A DNA stretch of 64,000 nucleotides, from the NCBI RefSeq assembly GCF_030408615.1, contig NZ_CP047187.1, positions 682,001-746,000 of the forward strand. The letters run 5' to 3'. Position 1 is the first letter of the stretch, and every line of letters starts with the position of its first letter. The stretch comes from Corynebacterium bovis DSM 20582 = CIP 54.80 (lineage in GTDB: Bacteria; Actinomycetota; Actinomycetes; Mycobacteriales; Mycobacteriaceae). A program made the position numbers and the translations under genes. The notes under the pieces were generated by a model. The model was not told the origin of the DNA. It did no database searches and saw only the letters and a program-made list of their open reading frames with translations. Of the stretch, positions 7,412 through 16,009 are shown piece by piece.

Positions 7412-8347
7412 ATGGCTAGGGACAGTGTTCCGACGATTGACGAATTTCGGCCGGTTGTCTTGCGGGTGCTTCTGGATGGGAAAGAACGCCGGGTTCGAGA
7501 AATTGTCGAACTTGTCGCCAATGACATCGGTCTTTCTGCGGAGGCTCGTGAGGAAAAGGTATCTTCGGGCCTTCATCGGTATGTGAACCGTATTACCTGG
7601 GCTTGTTCCGGGCTGACATTTGCTGGTCTCCTCGACCGCCCAAAGCGGGGACATTATCGTATCACTGACGACGGTAAGGATGTTGGTAAGCGTGGTTTGG
7701 CGAGCTATTCTGAAAAGGATATGCTCGAATGGTCTGCCTGGCGGGCATATCAGCAGGAGGTAGCTGCTCGAAGGAAGAGTTCTCCGGAGGATTCGGACGT
7801 TGTTACCGGTGACGACGCCGATCCAATCGATGTTATGCACAGTGCAGAGCATGACTTCAATAATCAAACTGAGACTGCGTTGCGTAAGCGTCTGCAGGAA
7901 TCGTCACCGGAGTTCTTTGAGAAGGCTGTCATCGAGCTCCTGTGGGCGATGGGGTACGGGGGTGCTCACGGTGAGAAAGAGCATGTCGGCCGTTCCGGTG
8001 ACGGGGGTATTGACGGTATTATCCGTCAGGATGCGCTGGGTTTGTCCAGCATCTACATTCAGGCTAAACGTTATGCCGACGGGAACAGGGTTGGTGGTCT
8101 GGAGATGCGGAACTTTATGGGCTCCCTGGTCAATAGGGGCGGAAACCTGGGTGTGTTCATCACGACGTCGACTTTCCTGAACGCCGCGAAAGAAGCTGCG
8201 GCAGTGTACCCGCACGGCACGATCATTCTCATCGACGGGCTACAACTGACAAGCTTGATGCTGGACTACGGGGTTGCGGTCAACACGGCGCGTCAGTTCA
8301 CCCTCTATGAGATCGACGACGACTTCTTCGAGGATGGCACCGCCTGA
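7412..8347 (+). CDS. Mrr-like restriction endonuclease (type IV)
   Basis: 311-residue nuclease expected to cut methylated foreign DNA. An N-terminal Mrr_N winged-helix-like region covers about residues 1-95 (EFRPVVLRVLLDGKERRVRE, RITWACSGLTFAGLLDR, GHYRITDDGK). The C-terminal Mrr catalytic domain starts near 165 (FFEKAVIELLWAMGYGG). It carries the PD-(D/E)xK-type residues GDGGIDGII followed by IYIQAKRY, the D...QxK version typical of Mrr. One hand-counted line (7861-7920) is 29/60 GC, far below the neighbours, which indicates recent acquisition. It faces away from nothing else on its strand and converges on the type III genes. It may form part of the same defence island or be an independent type IV enzyme. 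Confidence 0.85.
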   Translation: MARDSVPTIDEFRPVVLRVLLDGKERRVREIVELVANDIGLSAEAREEKVSSGLHRYVNRITWACSGLTFAGLLDRPKRGHYRITDDGKDVGKRGLASYSEKDMLEWSAWRAYQQEVAARRKSSPEDSDVVTGDDADPIDVMHSAEHDFNNQTETALRKRLQESSPEFFEKAVIELLWAMGYGGAHGEKEHVGRSGDGGIDGIIRQDALGLSSIYIQAKRYADGNRVGGLEMRNFMGSLVNRGGNLGVFITTSTFLNAAKEAAAVYPHGTIILIDGLQLTSLMLDYGVAVNTARQFTLYEIDDDFFEDGTA

Positions 8348-8370
8348 CGCGGCCGCGCCAAGTCCTGCGG

Positions 8371-10953
8371 CTAGTACTTGTTGCTGACCGGCTGGGCGAA
8401 TGTCTTGAGGTCCTCCCAGGAGTCAGCTTTGGCGATGTCGCTCTCATATGCGATGAGGTAGCCCCAATGCTGACCCGCATAGTCGTCGTTCACGGCGAGT
8501 CGCCGGACGAGTGTCTCGGCTGCACGCCGTTTGGCCTGGACTGTGTCGTCGTCCCGGCCGTGTTCGGCCTTGCCCTCGATGATCCAGTGCACACCGTCGG
8601 CGTCACACGCGACGAAATCTGGGTAGTATCTGTCCATCTTGTTGTAGTACACGAAGGCTTTGTCCTGCCGGTGAAGGCGGTGCCACCACTTGATCCCCGG
8701 TGACGTGTTCAGCAGACGGGCGAGTTCGTATTCACCGGAGAACGAGTCGAAGGACTCCGCGGGGAACAGTGACTTGAACCAGCCGCCGTACACCCTGTTG
8801 CGGACGAACTGCCCGCGGGTCTCGATCTGGTCGTGAACTCTCTCCCCGAGGGGGAGTGTGTGCCCCGGCCCGGGCAAGGTTCTGGGCTCAATGGCCGGCA
8901 CGTCGTGGGTGGACCGCAGCGCGTCGTCCGTGAAGTCTTTGACGAGCTTCCGGATCTCGGTCTCGGCAGACGCCACGGACTTGGCGGTCCATCCGGTGAA
9001 GCTGACGTTCTTCATGAACTGCGGGACCAGCAGCGTCGTCACAAAGCGGCGTGCGTCCGGGCTCCTTTTCACCAGTGGCATGTTCATCACCAGGGTGACT
9101 AGTGCCTCCTGTGCAACGGAGTCATCGACCCGGATGGAGTCGACTTCGGCGCTCTCGCGGTCCTCGACCCGCAACTTCTTTCCGAGCGCGGCGATGATCT
9201 CCTTCCGCAGCAGCACATCGCCGGCTGAGGTGACCCGGGATGCTGCGTCCTTGATCATGGTCTCGGTGATGGTGAAGAGGTCGACGGGCGGTTGGACGCG
9301 TTTGATCGTGGTCACCGGGAACTGGTACGTGACGTCAGCGAGGGACGGGTTGCGCTCGATCGTGACCAGCTCCCACTCCTGGCCGGTTCCGTGGCCGGTC
9401 CCGGCGGCGTCGGAGTCTGTGATGGAGCGGATCCCGAGGCCCGGCAGGCCCCGTCCTTCGTTGTCCTGTCCGCCGATCGGTACCGGAGCCGGGGGAGTCT
9501 CACGGCCTGCCTGGTTCGCACCCGGGGCCTGGTCGCCGTCGTCGATGGAATTTTCCGGGTCAGGGTGCGCGCCGGTGGCTTCGGCGGCGGTGCGGATCGC
9601 CTCGTCGACGGCGGCCTTGCTCGCCTGGGCGACGGCGTCGTCCAGCCCGAACTGCTGAAGAACGTTTTCGGCATTGAGCAGCTCGGTGAAGGACTGGTGG
9701 GCGATGATGTCGAGCTGGTCGATCTGCCACACGTCCGTGTAGCGCCCGAAGGGAAGCCGCAGGCCGCGTCCCATCGTCTGCTGGGTCAGCACCTCGGAGG
9801 ACATGGCGCGGAGAGTGACGACGACGGCGATGTTCTTGACGTCCCACCCCTCCTTGAGTTTGTTCACGCTCACCACCGCGCGGACCGGGGAGTCCGGGCG
9901 GTCGAGCTCGTTGAGGCGACGTTGCGTGAGCTCGTCCTCGTGCTTGGAGTCCACCTGGAGAACGGCGTCCGCCCGGCCCAGGTACTCCGGGGTGCGCAAC
10001 AGGTCGGCGACCTGGGTGGCATGGTCGACGTCGGAGCAGACGACGAACGCGACGGCGTTGACCTGGTCGCGGTTGTGGCTGGCGGCGTAGGACTCGTAGT
10101 AGGCCTGCTTGATGTCCCGCAACTGCAGGGCGTCGCGGAGCTGCTGTTCCTCCGATGCCTGGTCGGTGCCGTACCCGGCTTTGCGGAACGCCAGGACAGG
10201 GGCCTTGACGTACTTGTCCTGGATCGCCCGGTAGAGCGGGTAGTTGTAGATGACGTGGTCGGTCGCGCGGTTCGCTGACGCGGTCAACCCGACGGTGACG
10301 GCGGGGTCGAGCTCGGTGAGTGCGGCGTTGAAGGCGACGGCGCTGGACCCGTACAGGTGTGACTCGTCGGCGATGACGACTAGGTCGTCGAGGTCCCTGA
10401 GGTAGTCGAAGAGCACGCCCGCGTTTTCGTCGAAACGCCGCGGCTTGCGCCGCATGGCGTCCTGGTTGGTGCCGTGAGTGTCCCCGTCCGCGGACTTCGG
10501 TGCGATGAGCTGCTGGATGTTGAAGATGAAGGCCAGCGACGGGATGTCCCGGCCGAACATCAGCTGTGCCGATCCGTTCTGCCGGGTGATCCAGGCGGAG
10601 TAGTCCTGCGGGGTGACAATGTCGGGCGGGACGGAGGAACCGGTGATGTACCGGGGCGAGCCGGGGCTGAAGTTCTGCACCGTCTTCGCCTGGACTGTTT
10701 TACCTGGCGTGACGATGACGACGTTGCCGACGCCGTGCCGGCGCAGGTATTCGATGAACGCGGCCATGAGGTACGTCTTGCCCACGCCGGTCGCGAGGGA
10801 GAGCACCTGCATCACCGCCGGGTCGTAGTCGCCGGCAAGGGTGGAGATGAGCTGGCGCAGTGCCTCTTTGTTCGGCTCGCGGAGATCGAATTCGGAACTG
10901 ATCGACTCCAGCATGTCGGAGTCGTAGGTGATGTTGAGCCTGGTTCCCATCAC
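8371..10953 (-). CDS. res: Type III restriction enzyme, Res subunit
   Basis: About 860-residue helicase-nuclease that acts with the Mod methyltransferase encoded just upstream. It senses unmethylated sites and cleaves after ATP-dependent communication along DNA. SF2 helicase motifs: Walker A LATGVGKTYL near 53-62, DESH (VVIADESH) near 193, motif VI QTMGRGLRLPFG near 391. The C-terminal endonuclease has the PD...ExK pattern in RYYPDFVACDADG (near 778) and IIEGKAE (near 791). Translation begins at GTG 10953, overlapping the Mod stop in GTGA; an ATG follows as codon 2. Length is within the family range, so the enzyme looks intact. Confidence 0.88.
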   Translation of the reverse strand: MMGTRLNITYDSDMLESISSEFDLREPNKEALRQLISTLAGDYDPAVMQVLSLATGVGKTYLMAAFIEYLRRHGVGNVVIVTPGKTVQAKTVQNFSPGSPRYITGSSVPPDIVTPQDYSAWITRQNGSAQLMFGRDIPSLAFIFNIQQLIAPKSADGDTHGTNQDAMRRKPRRFDENAGVLFDYLRDLDDLVVIADESHLYGSSAVAFNAALTELDPAVTVGLTASANRATDHVIYNYPLYRAIQDKYVKAPVLAFRKAGYGTDQASEEQQLRDALQLRDIKQAYYESYAASHNRDQVNAVAFVVCSDVDHATQVADLLRTPEYLGRADAVLQVDSKHEDELTQRRLNELDRPDSPVRAVVSVNKLKEGWDVKNIAVVVTLRAMSSEVLTQQTMGRGLRLPFGRYTDVWQIDQLDIIAHQSFTELLNAENVLQQFGLDDAVAQASKAAVDEAIRTAAEATGAHPDPENSIDDGDQAPGANQAGRETPPAPVPIGGQDNEGRGLPGLGIRSITDSDAAGTGHGTGQEWELVTIERNPSLADVTYQFPVTTIKRVQPPVDLFTITETMIKDAASRVTSAGDVLLRKEIIAALGKKLRVEDRESAEVDSIRVDDSVAQEALVTLVMNMPLVKRSPDARRFVTTLLVPQFMKNVSFTGWTAKSVASAETEIRKLVKDFTDDALRSTHDVPAIEPRTLPGPGHTLPLGERVHDQIETRGQFVRNRVYGGWFKSLFPAESFDSFSGEYELARLLNTSPGIKWWHRLHRQDKAFVYYNKMDRYYPDFVACDADGVHWIIEGKAEHGRDDDTVQAKRRAAETLVRRLAVNDDYAGQHWGYLIAYESDIAKADSWEDLKTFAQPVSNKY

Positions 10954-12992
10954 TGGTCACCACCTTCGCTGTAGTGGAACAGGTCATCGGGCAGGGCCAC
11001 AATGCGTGATCCCTTGACTGTCTTCCGTAGGTGTTCGCGGGCTCCGTCCATGACCGCGGTCGCTGCCAGGACGATGGTTTCTCCTGGTTCGATGTGGGGG
11101 GTCAGCCAGTCGATGATGTCGTCGGTGGCGACGCCTTCGAAGACCTTGAGGACGGCGGTGCCTCGTCGGGCATCGAAGACGGAGACGTCGTCGGCGTCCA
11201 GCAGTGTGAATCCGAGGTTGGCTGCCACCGATTCAATGAGGGTCTGCCCGGTTGCCGCCTCGGTGAGCATCACCCGGTCCAGTGCGGGGTCGTAGTCGAA
11301 GCAGGCGGGTGACAGGTGGGCGACCCGGAAACCGCCACCGCCGCGCCAGTTGAGCACCTCCTTGGTGCGCTTCGTCTTCGCCGCCGCTTTCAGCGCCTTC
11401 ACCCGCGGGTCGTTCTTCGCGTCGGGGTCGTCCTTGATGAGCTTGTTGAGCACGCTGGTGAACTTCGCGGCGTCCTCGGGGCTCACACCCTCGGGCAAGC
11501 CGTCCGCGGTCGCATCGACGCGTTCGCCCTTCGTCCGGGTGATCCCGCCCGGATCTTGATCGGTGACGACCTTCTCCAAGCGAGGCCGCGTGAACGTGGA
11601 GAACGTGTCCTCCAGGAGCTCGCATGTCACCCAGCGACGCCCCATCTTCTGCGCTACCGCCGCCGTCGTACCCGACCCAGCAAACACGTCCAGCACAATG
11701 TCACCCGGATTGGAACCGATATGAATAATCCGCTCCAGAAGGCGCTCGGGCTTGGGGGTTGAAAACGCGTTCAGCCCCGGAAACAGTGAAGTGATCTCCT
11801 TTTTGGCCCCTCGGTTGTGCCCCACGTCTTCCTTTGTCCACCATGTCTGCGCAGCGCGATCTGAGGCGATTTCGTCAAGGTACTTCTTCATCTTTAGGTT
11901 CCCGGACCCACCACGGGTGAAGTACAAGCGCGGGAGTGGCCCGCCGGCATAGATGTCGGACGATGTACGAAGCGGCTCATCTAACACAAGGTCGAGCACG
12001 TCTTCGCGCAAACGAGACATAGGAATCCCTGTTGCCCGTTCTCTATTGACGAGGTCAGGAGCGACAGCTTTGTAAGAAGCAGTCTCCGATAGAAACTCAA
12101 GAACCGACTTCTGAGCATTGCTCCATACGCGCCCGCGGGCGGGGTAGACCAGTTCACCAGTCACGGGGTTCTGGATTCCATAAACGCCTGGGTGTTGAAA
12201 GGCTCCGCGGTCTGCTCCCGGCGCGGCTGGATCGCCAGAAATCCAAGCACGTGGATCACCATCAGGTGACCCATAGAGAGCATCTCTGCTGGCCAACCGC
12301 GGTAACCGATTCGCCGAAAACTCGCTGGTTTTCTTGTAAACAAGGATCACGTCTTGGTCTACCGATAGTCCATCGCCATCAGAACGAGGTGAGTCGGCCT
12401 TTTGCCACACGACTTCCGCAACAAATGATCCACCACCAAAGGTCTCATCCAGCAGTAGCCGCATTCGGTGATTCTCGGCGTAGTCGAGGTGCACCCAGAT
12501 GGATCCGTCGTGGGCGAGGAGCCGCTTCATGTGCATGAGGCGGTCGCGCATCATGGTCAGCCAGATGGAGTGTTCGAGGTTGTCCTCGTAGCTGGCGAAG
12601 GTCTGGGCCGTGTTGAACGGCGGGTCGATGTAGATCAGTTTGACCTTGCCCACGTACTTCTCGGCCAGTTCGGGCACCCGGGTGAGTGCTTCGAGGACGT
12701 CGCCGGATTCGCCGAGGATGAGCAGATTGTCGTCCTGGGGTGTCAGGTCGGCGCGTTCGGAGTACTCGAACTCATCCGACTTCGGCGTCTGCTCGCCACG
12801 GACGTGGTCGTCGTAGACGAGGGTGTGGGTCTCGCAGTAGCGCGGGTCCGAGGGGTCCACCCACGTGTAGCCGTATTTCCCGGTCTCGGTGGGGATGAGT
12901 GCTTTGTCCTTGTTGTACCAGGTGAGCTGGAGGCGGTCGTGGTGAGGCGTCGTCCGGGTACAGGATGGGACAGCAGGGGTGGAGCCATTCAC
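10950..12992 (-). CDS. mod: Type III DNA methyltransferase, Mod subunit
   Basis: 680-residue N6-adenine-type methyltransferase that supplies target recognition for the Res subunit and protects host DNA. Motif IV IDPPFNT is at about 122-128 and motif I DVFAGSGT at about 435-442. This order is the beta class used by type III Mod proteins. The region between them (about 195-420) should be the target-recognition domain and is distinctly poorer in GC than either flank: 28/60 at 12061-12120 and 28/60 at 12301-12360, against 36/60 at 12541-12600 and 43/60 at 11461-11520. The stop overlaps the Res start. ATG 12992 is preceded by GCAGGGTGA. No frameshift or phase-variable simple repeat was seen. Confidence 0.88.
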   Translation of the reverse strand: MNGSTPAVPSCTRTTPHHDRLQLTWYNKDKALIPTETGKYGYTWVDPSDPRYCETHTLVYDDHVRGEQTPKSDEFEYSERADLTPQDDNLLILGESGDVLEALTRVPELAEKYVGKVKLIYIDPPFNTAQTFASYEDNLEHSIWLTMMRDRLMHMKRLLAHDGSIWVHLDYAENHRMRLLLDETFGGGSFVAEVVWQKADSPRSDGDGLSVDQDVILVYKKTSEFSANRLPRLASRDALYGSPDGDPRAWISGDPAAPGADRGAFQHPGVYGIQNPVTGELVYPARGRVWSNAQKSVLEFLSETASYKAVAPDLVNRERATGIPMSRLREDVLDLVLDEPLRTSSDIYAGGPLPRLYFTRGGSGNLKMKKYLDEIASDRAAQTWWTKEDVGHNRGAKKEITSLFPGLNAFSTPKPERLLERIIHIGSNPGDIVLDVFAGSGTTAAVAQKMGRRWVTCELLEDTFSTFTRPRLEKVVTDQDPGGITRTKGERVDATADGLPEGVSPEDAAKFTSVLNKLIKDDPDAKNDPRVKALKAAAKTKRTKEVLNWRGGGGFRVAHLSPACFDYDPALDRVMLTEAATGQTLIESVAANLGFTLLDADDVSVFDARRGTAVLKVFEGVATDDIIDWLTPHIEPGETIVLAATAVMDGAREHLRKTVKGSRIVALPDDLFHYSEGGDQ

Positions 12993-13127
12993 CCTGCAGA
13001 CGCTAGCAGGAGTGAAGCTGATCTTGGGGTGTGATCGCGGACCCGGGGACGCTCAGCCGGTCACCCGCTGACTGTGCCCGCGACGCTGCAGGTCATCCCC
13101 TCCGCGGGAGGGCCTTCACCCGCCGCT

Positions 13128-13211
13128 CACCCCCACGCGGATCACGCCCCTCGTCCACCCCCACGGGGCGCAGGCCCCTCGTCCACCCCCACGCGGATCA
13201 CGCCCGCGCCA
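13128..13211. repeat. Three tandem 28-bp repeats at the right edge of the restriction island
   Basis: Units begin at 13128, 13156 and 13184, each starting CACCCCCACG. Units 1 and 3 share CGGATCACGCCC. They sit between the mod start and the stop of the next gene. They resemble the GC-rich post-stop arrays found elsewhere in the window and not an attachment site. Confidence 0.65.
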
Positions 13212-13225
13212 CCCCCACCCGCCAC

Positions 13226-13957
13226 TCACCCGAGGTCGGCCACGCGCCCACGCTCGGTCTCCGCGACGGCGTCCAGCTCCGCCGCCGCGTCGTCCACGAC
13301 GACCACGGACCCGCCGACGACGAGGGGGAGGAGCCGGCGCGTCATGGTGGCGGCGTCGTCCCACCCCGGGACCACCACCCGCGGCGCGTCCCCGAGCTGC
13401 GCGACCACGGCCCCCGCCTCCCTCCGCAGGTGCTCCTCCGTGACCTCCACGCGCCCCCCGGCGGGGGAGAGCCCCCGGTAGAGCACCCCGCCGGTCGCCT
13501 CGGCGCCGAGGAACGCGTCCGGCTGCACCCGCAGCTCGGGGGCCATGTCCGTCACCCCGAACGGCACCTCGCCGCCGCTCTCCGCCACGCCCCGCCCGAA
13601 CGGGTCGGACGAGAGCAGGAGGATCTCGTCGGCGTCCTCGAGATCCCCGCCGATCCCCGGGAGGTCATCGGTCACGACGACGCCCACGTGCTCCCCGGCC
13701 CCGGCCCCCGAACCGTCGGTGACGGTCGCCCCGATGCGCCAGCAGCCGAGGGTGACGACGAGCGGCATCCACCCCGTCGACGCGAGGACGGCGACGGCGT
13801 CGCCCCGGCCGACCCCCGTCGCGGCCAGCAGGTTCGCGACCTTCGCCGCCCAGTTGTCCGCCGTCGCGGCGCTGAGCTCCATGCGGCCGGCGGCGGTGTA
13901 CGTGGTGATGCGCGGGGACCCGGGGTCCTGCGCGATGAGCGGTGCCATGAGATCCAT
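13226..13957 (-). CDS. TIGR03089 family protein (Rv3268-like)
   Basis: 243-residue conserved actinobacterial protein of unknown function, recognised from sequence flavour and position beside lcpA, as in M. tuberculosis Rv3268-Rv3267. The N-terminus (MDLMAPLIAQDPGSPRITTY) and the segment WAAKVANLLAATGVGRGDAV recall the start of AMP-forming ligases. The protein is too short for a full ligase and shows no P-loop-like AMP-binding motif, so an enzymatic role is doubtful. The start ATG 13957 is supported by a -10 TACCCT (13970-13965, minus) ending seven bases upstream, implying a leaderless mRNA. Confidence 0.7.
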   Translation of the reverse strand: MDLMAPLIAQDPGSPRITTYTAAGRMELSAATADNWAAKVANLLAATGVGRGDAVAVLASTGWMPLVVTLGCWRIGATVTDGSGAGAGEHVGVVVTDDLPGIGGDLEDADEILLLSSDPFGRGVAESGGEVPFGVTDMAPELRVQPDAFLGAEATGGVLYRGLSPAGGRVEVTEEHLRREAGAVVAQLGDAPRVVVPGWDDAATMTRRLLPLVVGGSVVVVDDAAAELDAVAETERGRVADLG

Positions 13958-14069
13958 GCCCGCCAGGGTAGCGGCCGCGCGGGCCCGGGCCGGCGGCGCG
14001 GTCACGCGGTCACGCGGCGCGGGGCCGCCGCCAGGTCACGCCGCGAGTTCACGCAGCGCGGTCACGCGG

Positions 14070-15758
14070 CTAGTTCACGCAGCGCGGCCCGTCGCTGCCC
14101 GCGTCGATCGTCGGGGACGTGCTCTCGCTGGTGGTGGACCCGGACGCCGGGGTGTCGCCCGGCGTGCCGACGACGTCCCCCGTCGGCGAGGCCGCCCCGC
14201 CGCTGCTGTCCGTCGTGTCCGTCGTCCCCGTGTCACCGTCCGCGGTCGCGGCCGCGCCGACGGTGTCCGGCGCACCGGGCGCGCCCGGCCCGGTGTACGT
14301 CCCGGACAGGGTGACGCTCACCTGGCCCGGGGCGAGCGACGGGTCCTCCACGACCGGCAGCCCGCCGAGCGCCCGGGCGATCGCCCGCGCCGCCGGGTCG
14401 GACGTGTCCGCCGCGTTGACCTGGCTCTCGCTCACACCCGTCTCCGTGCGGTTGCCGACCTCGCCGGTGGCGAAGCCCTGGCCGGCGAGCAGGTCGGACA
14501 CGCTCGCCGCGAGGCCCGGGACCTCGCCGGCGTTGAGCACCGTCACGGTCGTCGCGGCGGCGTCGAACGGCGGGATCGGCTCCGTGTCCGACGGGGTCGC
14601 GGACGTCGCCGACGCGTCGGTGTCGTCGTCACCCAGGAGCGTGCGGAAGAAGGAGTGCACCTGGCGCGTGTCGACCGTGACCACCGACTCCCCGTTGTCC
14701 CCCACACCGTCGATGCTGGTCACGGGGATGGTCTGGAAGGTGACGTTGCCGCCGGAGAGGTTCTGCATCTGCCCGGCGAGGCCCATGACGTCCCAGCCGG
14801 AGTCCAGGGTCACCGACCGCTGCACCGCCTGGTTGATGTCCCCGAGCTTCCCCGGGTCGGTGAGCGTCCGCGAGCTGAGGATCTTGCTCGTCAGGCTCGC
14901 CATGTACGCCTGCTGGCGGGTGATGCGGTCGAGGTCGCCGCGCGGCAGGCCGTGCCGCTGGCGGACGAAACTCAGCGCGTCCGGGCCGGACAGGGTCTGG
15001 CGGCCGGCGGGGAAGTGCGCGCCGGAGAAGTCGTCGTCCACCGGGTTGTTGAGGCACACGTCCACGCCGCCGACGGCATCCGTGAGCAGCACGAACCCCA
15101 GCAGGCCGACCTCCGCGTAGTGGTCGACCGTGATGCCGGTGAGGTTCGACACCGCGGAGACCAGGGCCTTCCGGCCGGTCTCGGTGGAGTCCTTCTCGAC
15201 GCGTTCCTCGTCCGTGATCCCCGCGGACGCGAGCTTCTGCGTCTTCTCGTACTTCGCCGTGCCGTACACGGCGTTGAGCTTGGTGTTCCCCAGGTCCTGG
15301 GTGTGGATGTACGTGTCGCGGGGGAGGGAGACCGCGGTGGCGGAGGAGCCGTCGTTCGGGACGCGGATGAGGATCATCGTGTCCGTGTTCGTCGCGTCCT
15401 CCTCGTCACCCGCCCAGAGCATGTCGATCTCCTCCTGGGACAGGGGCTTGCCCTTCGCGTCCTTCCGGGAGTCGATGCCGACGAGCAGGATGTCCGTCGC
15501 CCCGTCCGCGTGCGACCCGAGGTCCAGGCCGTTCGCCTGGGCGAGGTCCCCGCCGAGGCGGCCGATCGTGGAGTAGGCGTAGCCGCCGGCGATGAGCAGC
15601 ACCACGCACAGCGCCCCGAGGACGGTCTTCAGCACCGCCGAGCCCGCCTGCCGCGGGGAGGTGGGGCCCAGCGGCGCCGCCTGGATTCTGCGGGAGCGGC
15701 GGGGAGCGTGGTGACGGCCGGTGGACCGGCCGGCCCGGTTCGCGTCGTTGTCGCTCAT
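14070..15758 (-). CDS. lcpA: LytR-CpsA-Psr (LCP) family glycopolymer ligase
   Basis: 562-residue membrane-anchored phosphotransferase that joins arabinogalactan to peptidoglycan in Corynebacteriales. One transmembrane helix near 50-72 (VLGALCVVLLIAGGYAYSTI) follows a basic cytoplasmic tail. The LCP catalytic domain contains TDILLVGIDSR, NTDTMILIRV, AVSLPRDTYI with its Arg, and ALSFVRQRHGLPRGDLDR. A LytR_C domain follows (TVTVLNAGEVPGLAASVSDL). A Thr/Ser/Ala-rich low-complexity tail ends the protein. A run of ATGs makes the start uncertain (15761, 15758 or GTG 15770); GAGGGAG lies just ahead. The gene is divergent from rmlD-wbbL, as in M. tuberculosis Rv3267. Confidence 0.85.
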   Translation of the reverse strand: MSDNDANRAGRSTGRHHAPRRSRRIQAAPLGPTSPRQAGSAVLKTVLGALCVVLLIAGGYAYSTIGRLGGDLAQANGLDLGSHADGATDILLVGIDSRKDAKGKPLSQEEIDMLWAGDEEDATNTDTMILIRVPNDGSSATAVSLPRDTYIHTQDLGNTKLNAVYGTAKYEKTQKLASAGITDEERVEKDSTETGRKALVSAVSNLTGITVDHYAEVGLLGFVLLTDAVGGVDVCLNNPVDDDFSGAHFPAGRQTLSGPDALSFVRQRHGLPRGDLDRITRQQAYMASLTSKILSSRTLTDPGKLGDINQAVQRSVTLDSGWDVMGLAGQMQNLSGGNVTFQTIPVTSIDGVGDNGESVVTVDTRQVHSFFRTLLGDDDTDASATSATPSDTEPIPPFDAAATTVTVLNAGEVPGLAASVSDLLAGQGFATGEVGNRTETGVSESQVNAADTSDPAARAIARALGGLPVVEDPSLAPGQVSVTLSGTYTGPGAPGAPDTVGAAATADGDTGTTDTTDSSGGAASPTGDVVGTPGDTPASGSTTSESTSPTIDAGSDGPRCVN

Positions 15759-15829
15759 CATCTCCCTCACGGTGTACCAGTAGTGGGTGGTCCGGTGCGG
15801 CGGGTTCCGTCGCCGGGCAATGGCATGTG

Positions 15830-15835
15830 ATCTTA
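15830..15835 (-). promoter_or_regulatory. Putative -10 of lcpA
   Basis: TAAGAT on the minus strand, about 70 bases upstream of the lcpA start, in the only AT-richer patch of the lcpA-rmlD gap. No clear -35 was found. The rest of the 15765-16009 gap is GC-rich, with no visible signal except the rmlD ribosome-binding site. Confidence 0.4.
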
Positions 15836-16009
15836 CCCCTGCGTGCACGGATCAGGACAGCCCGCGCGCGGGGACGCACGCGGAGCGGCCGGGACGGGCG
15901 CGGCGGCGCGGGGGATCGCAGGCGGACAGGACAGACCGTCCGGTGGACGTCCCACCGGTCGGACGGGCCGGCCGGGCCCCGGGGTCACGGCCGACGGGAG
16001 GAGGCTCAC

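Noticed and set aside
13128-13211. Attachment-site repeat for the restriction island
   Set aside because: No matching copy exists at the left junction near 7139-7411, and similar arrays occur away from islands.
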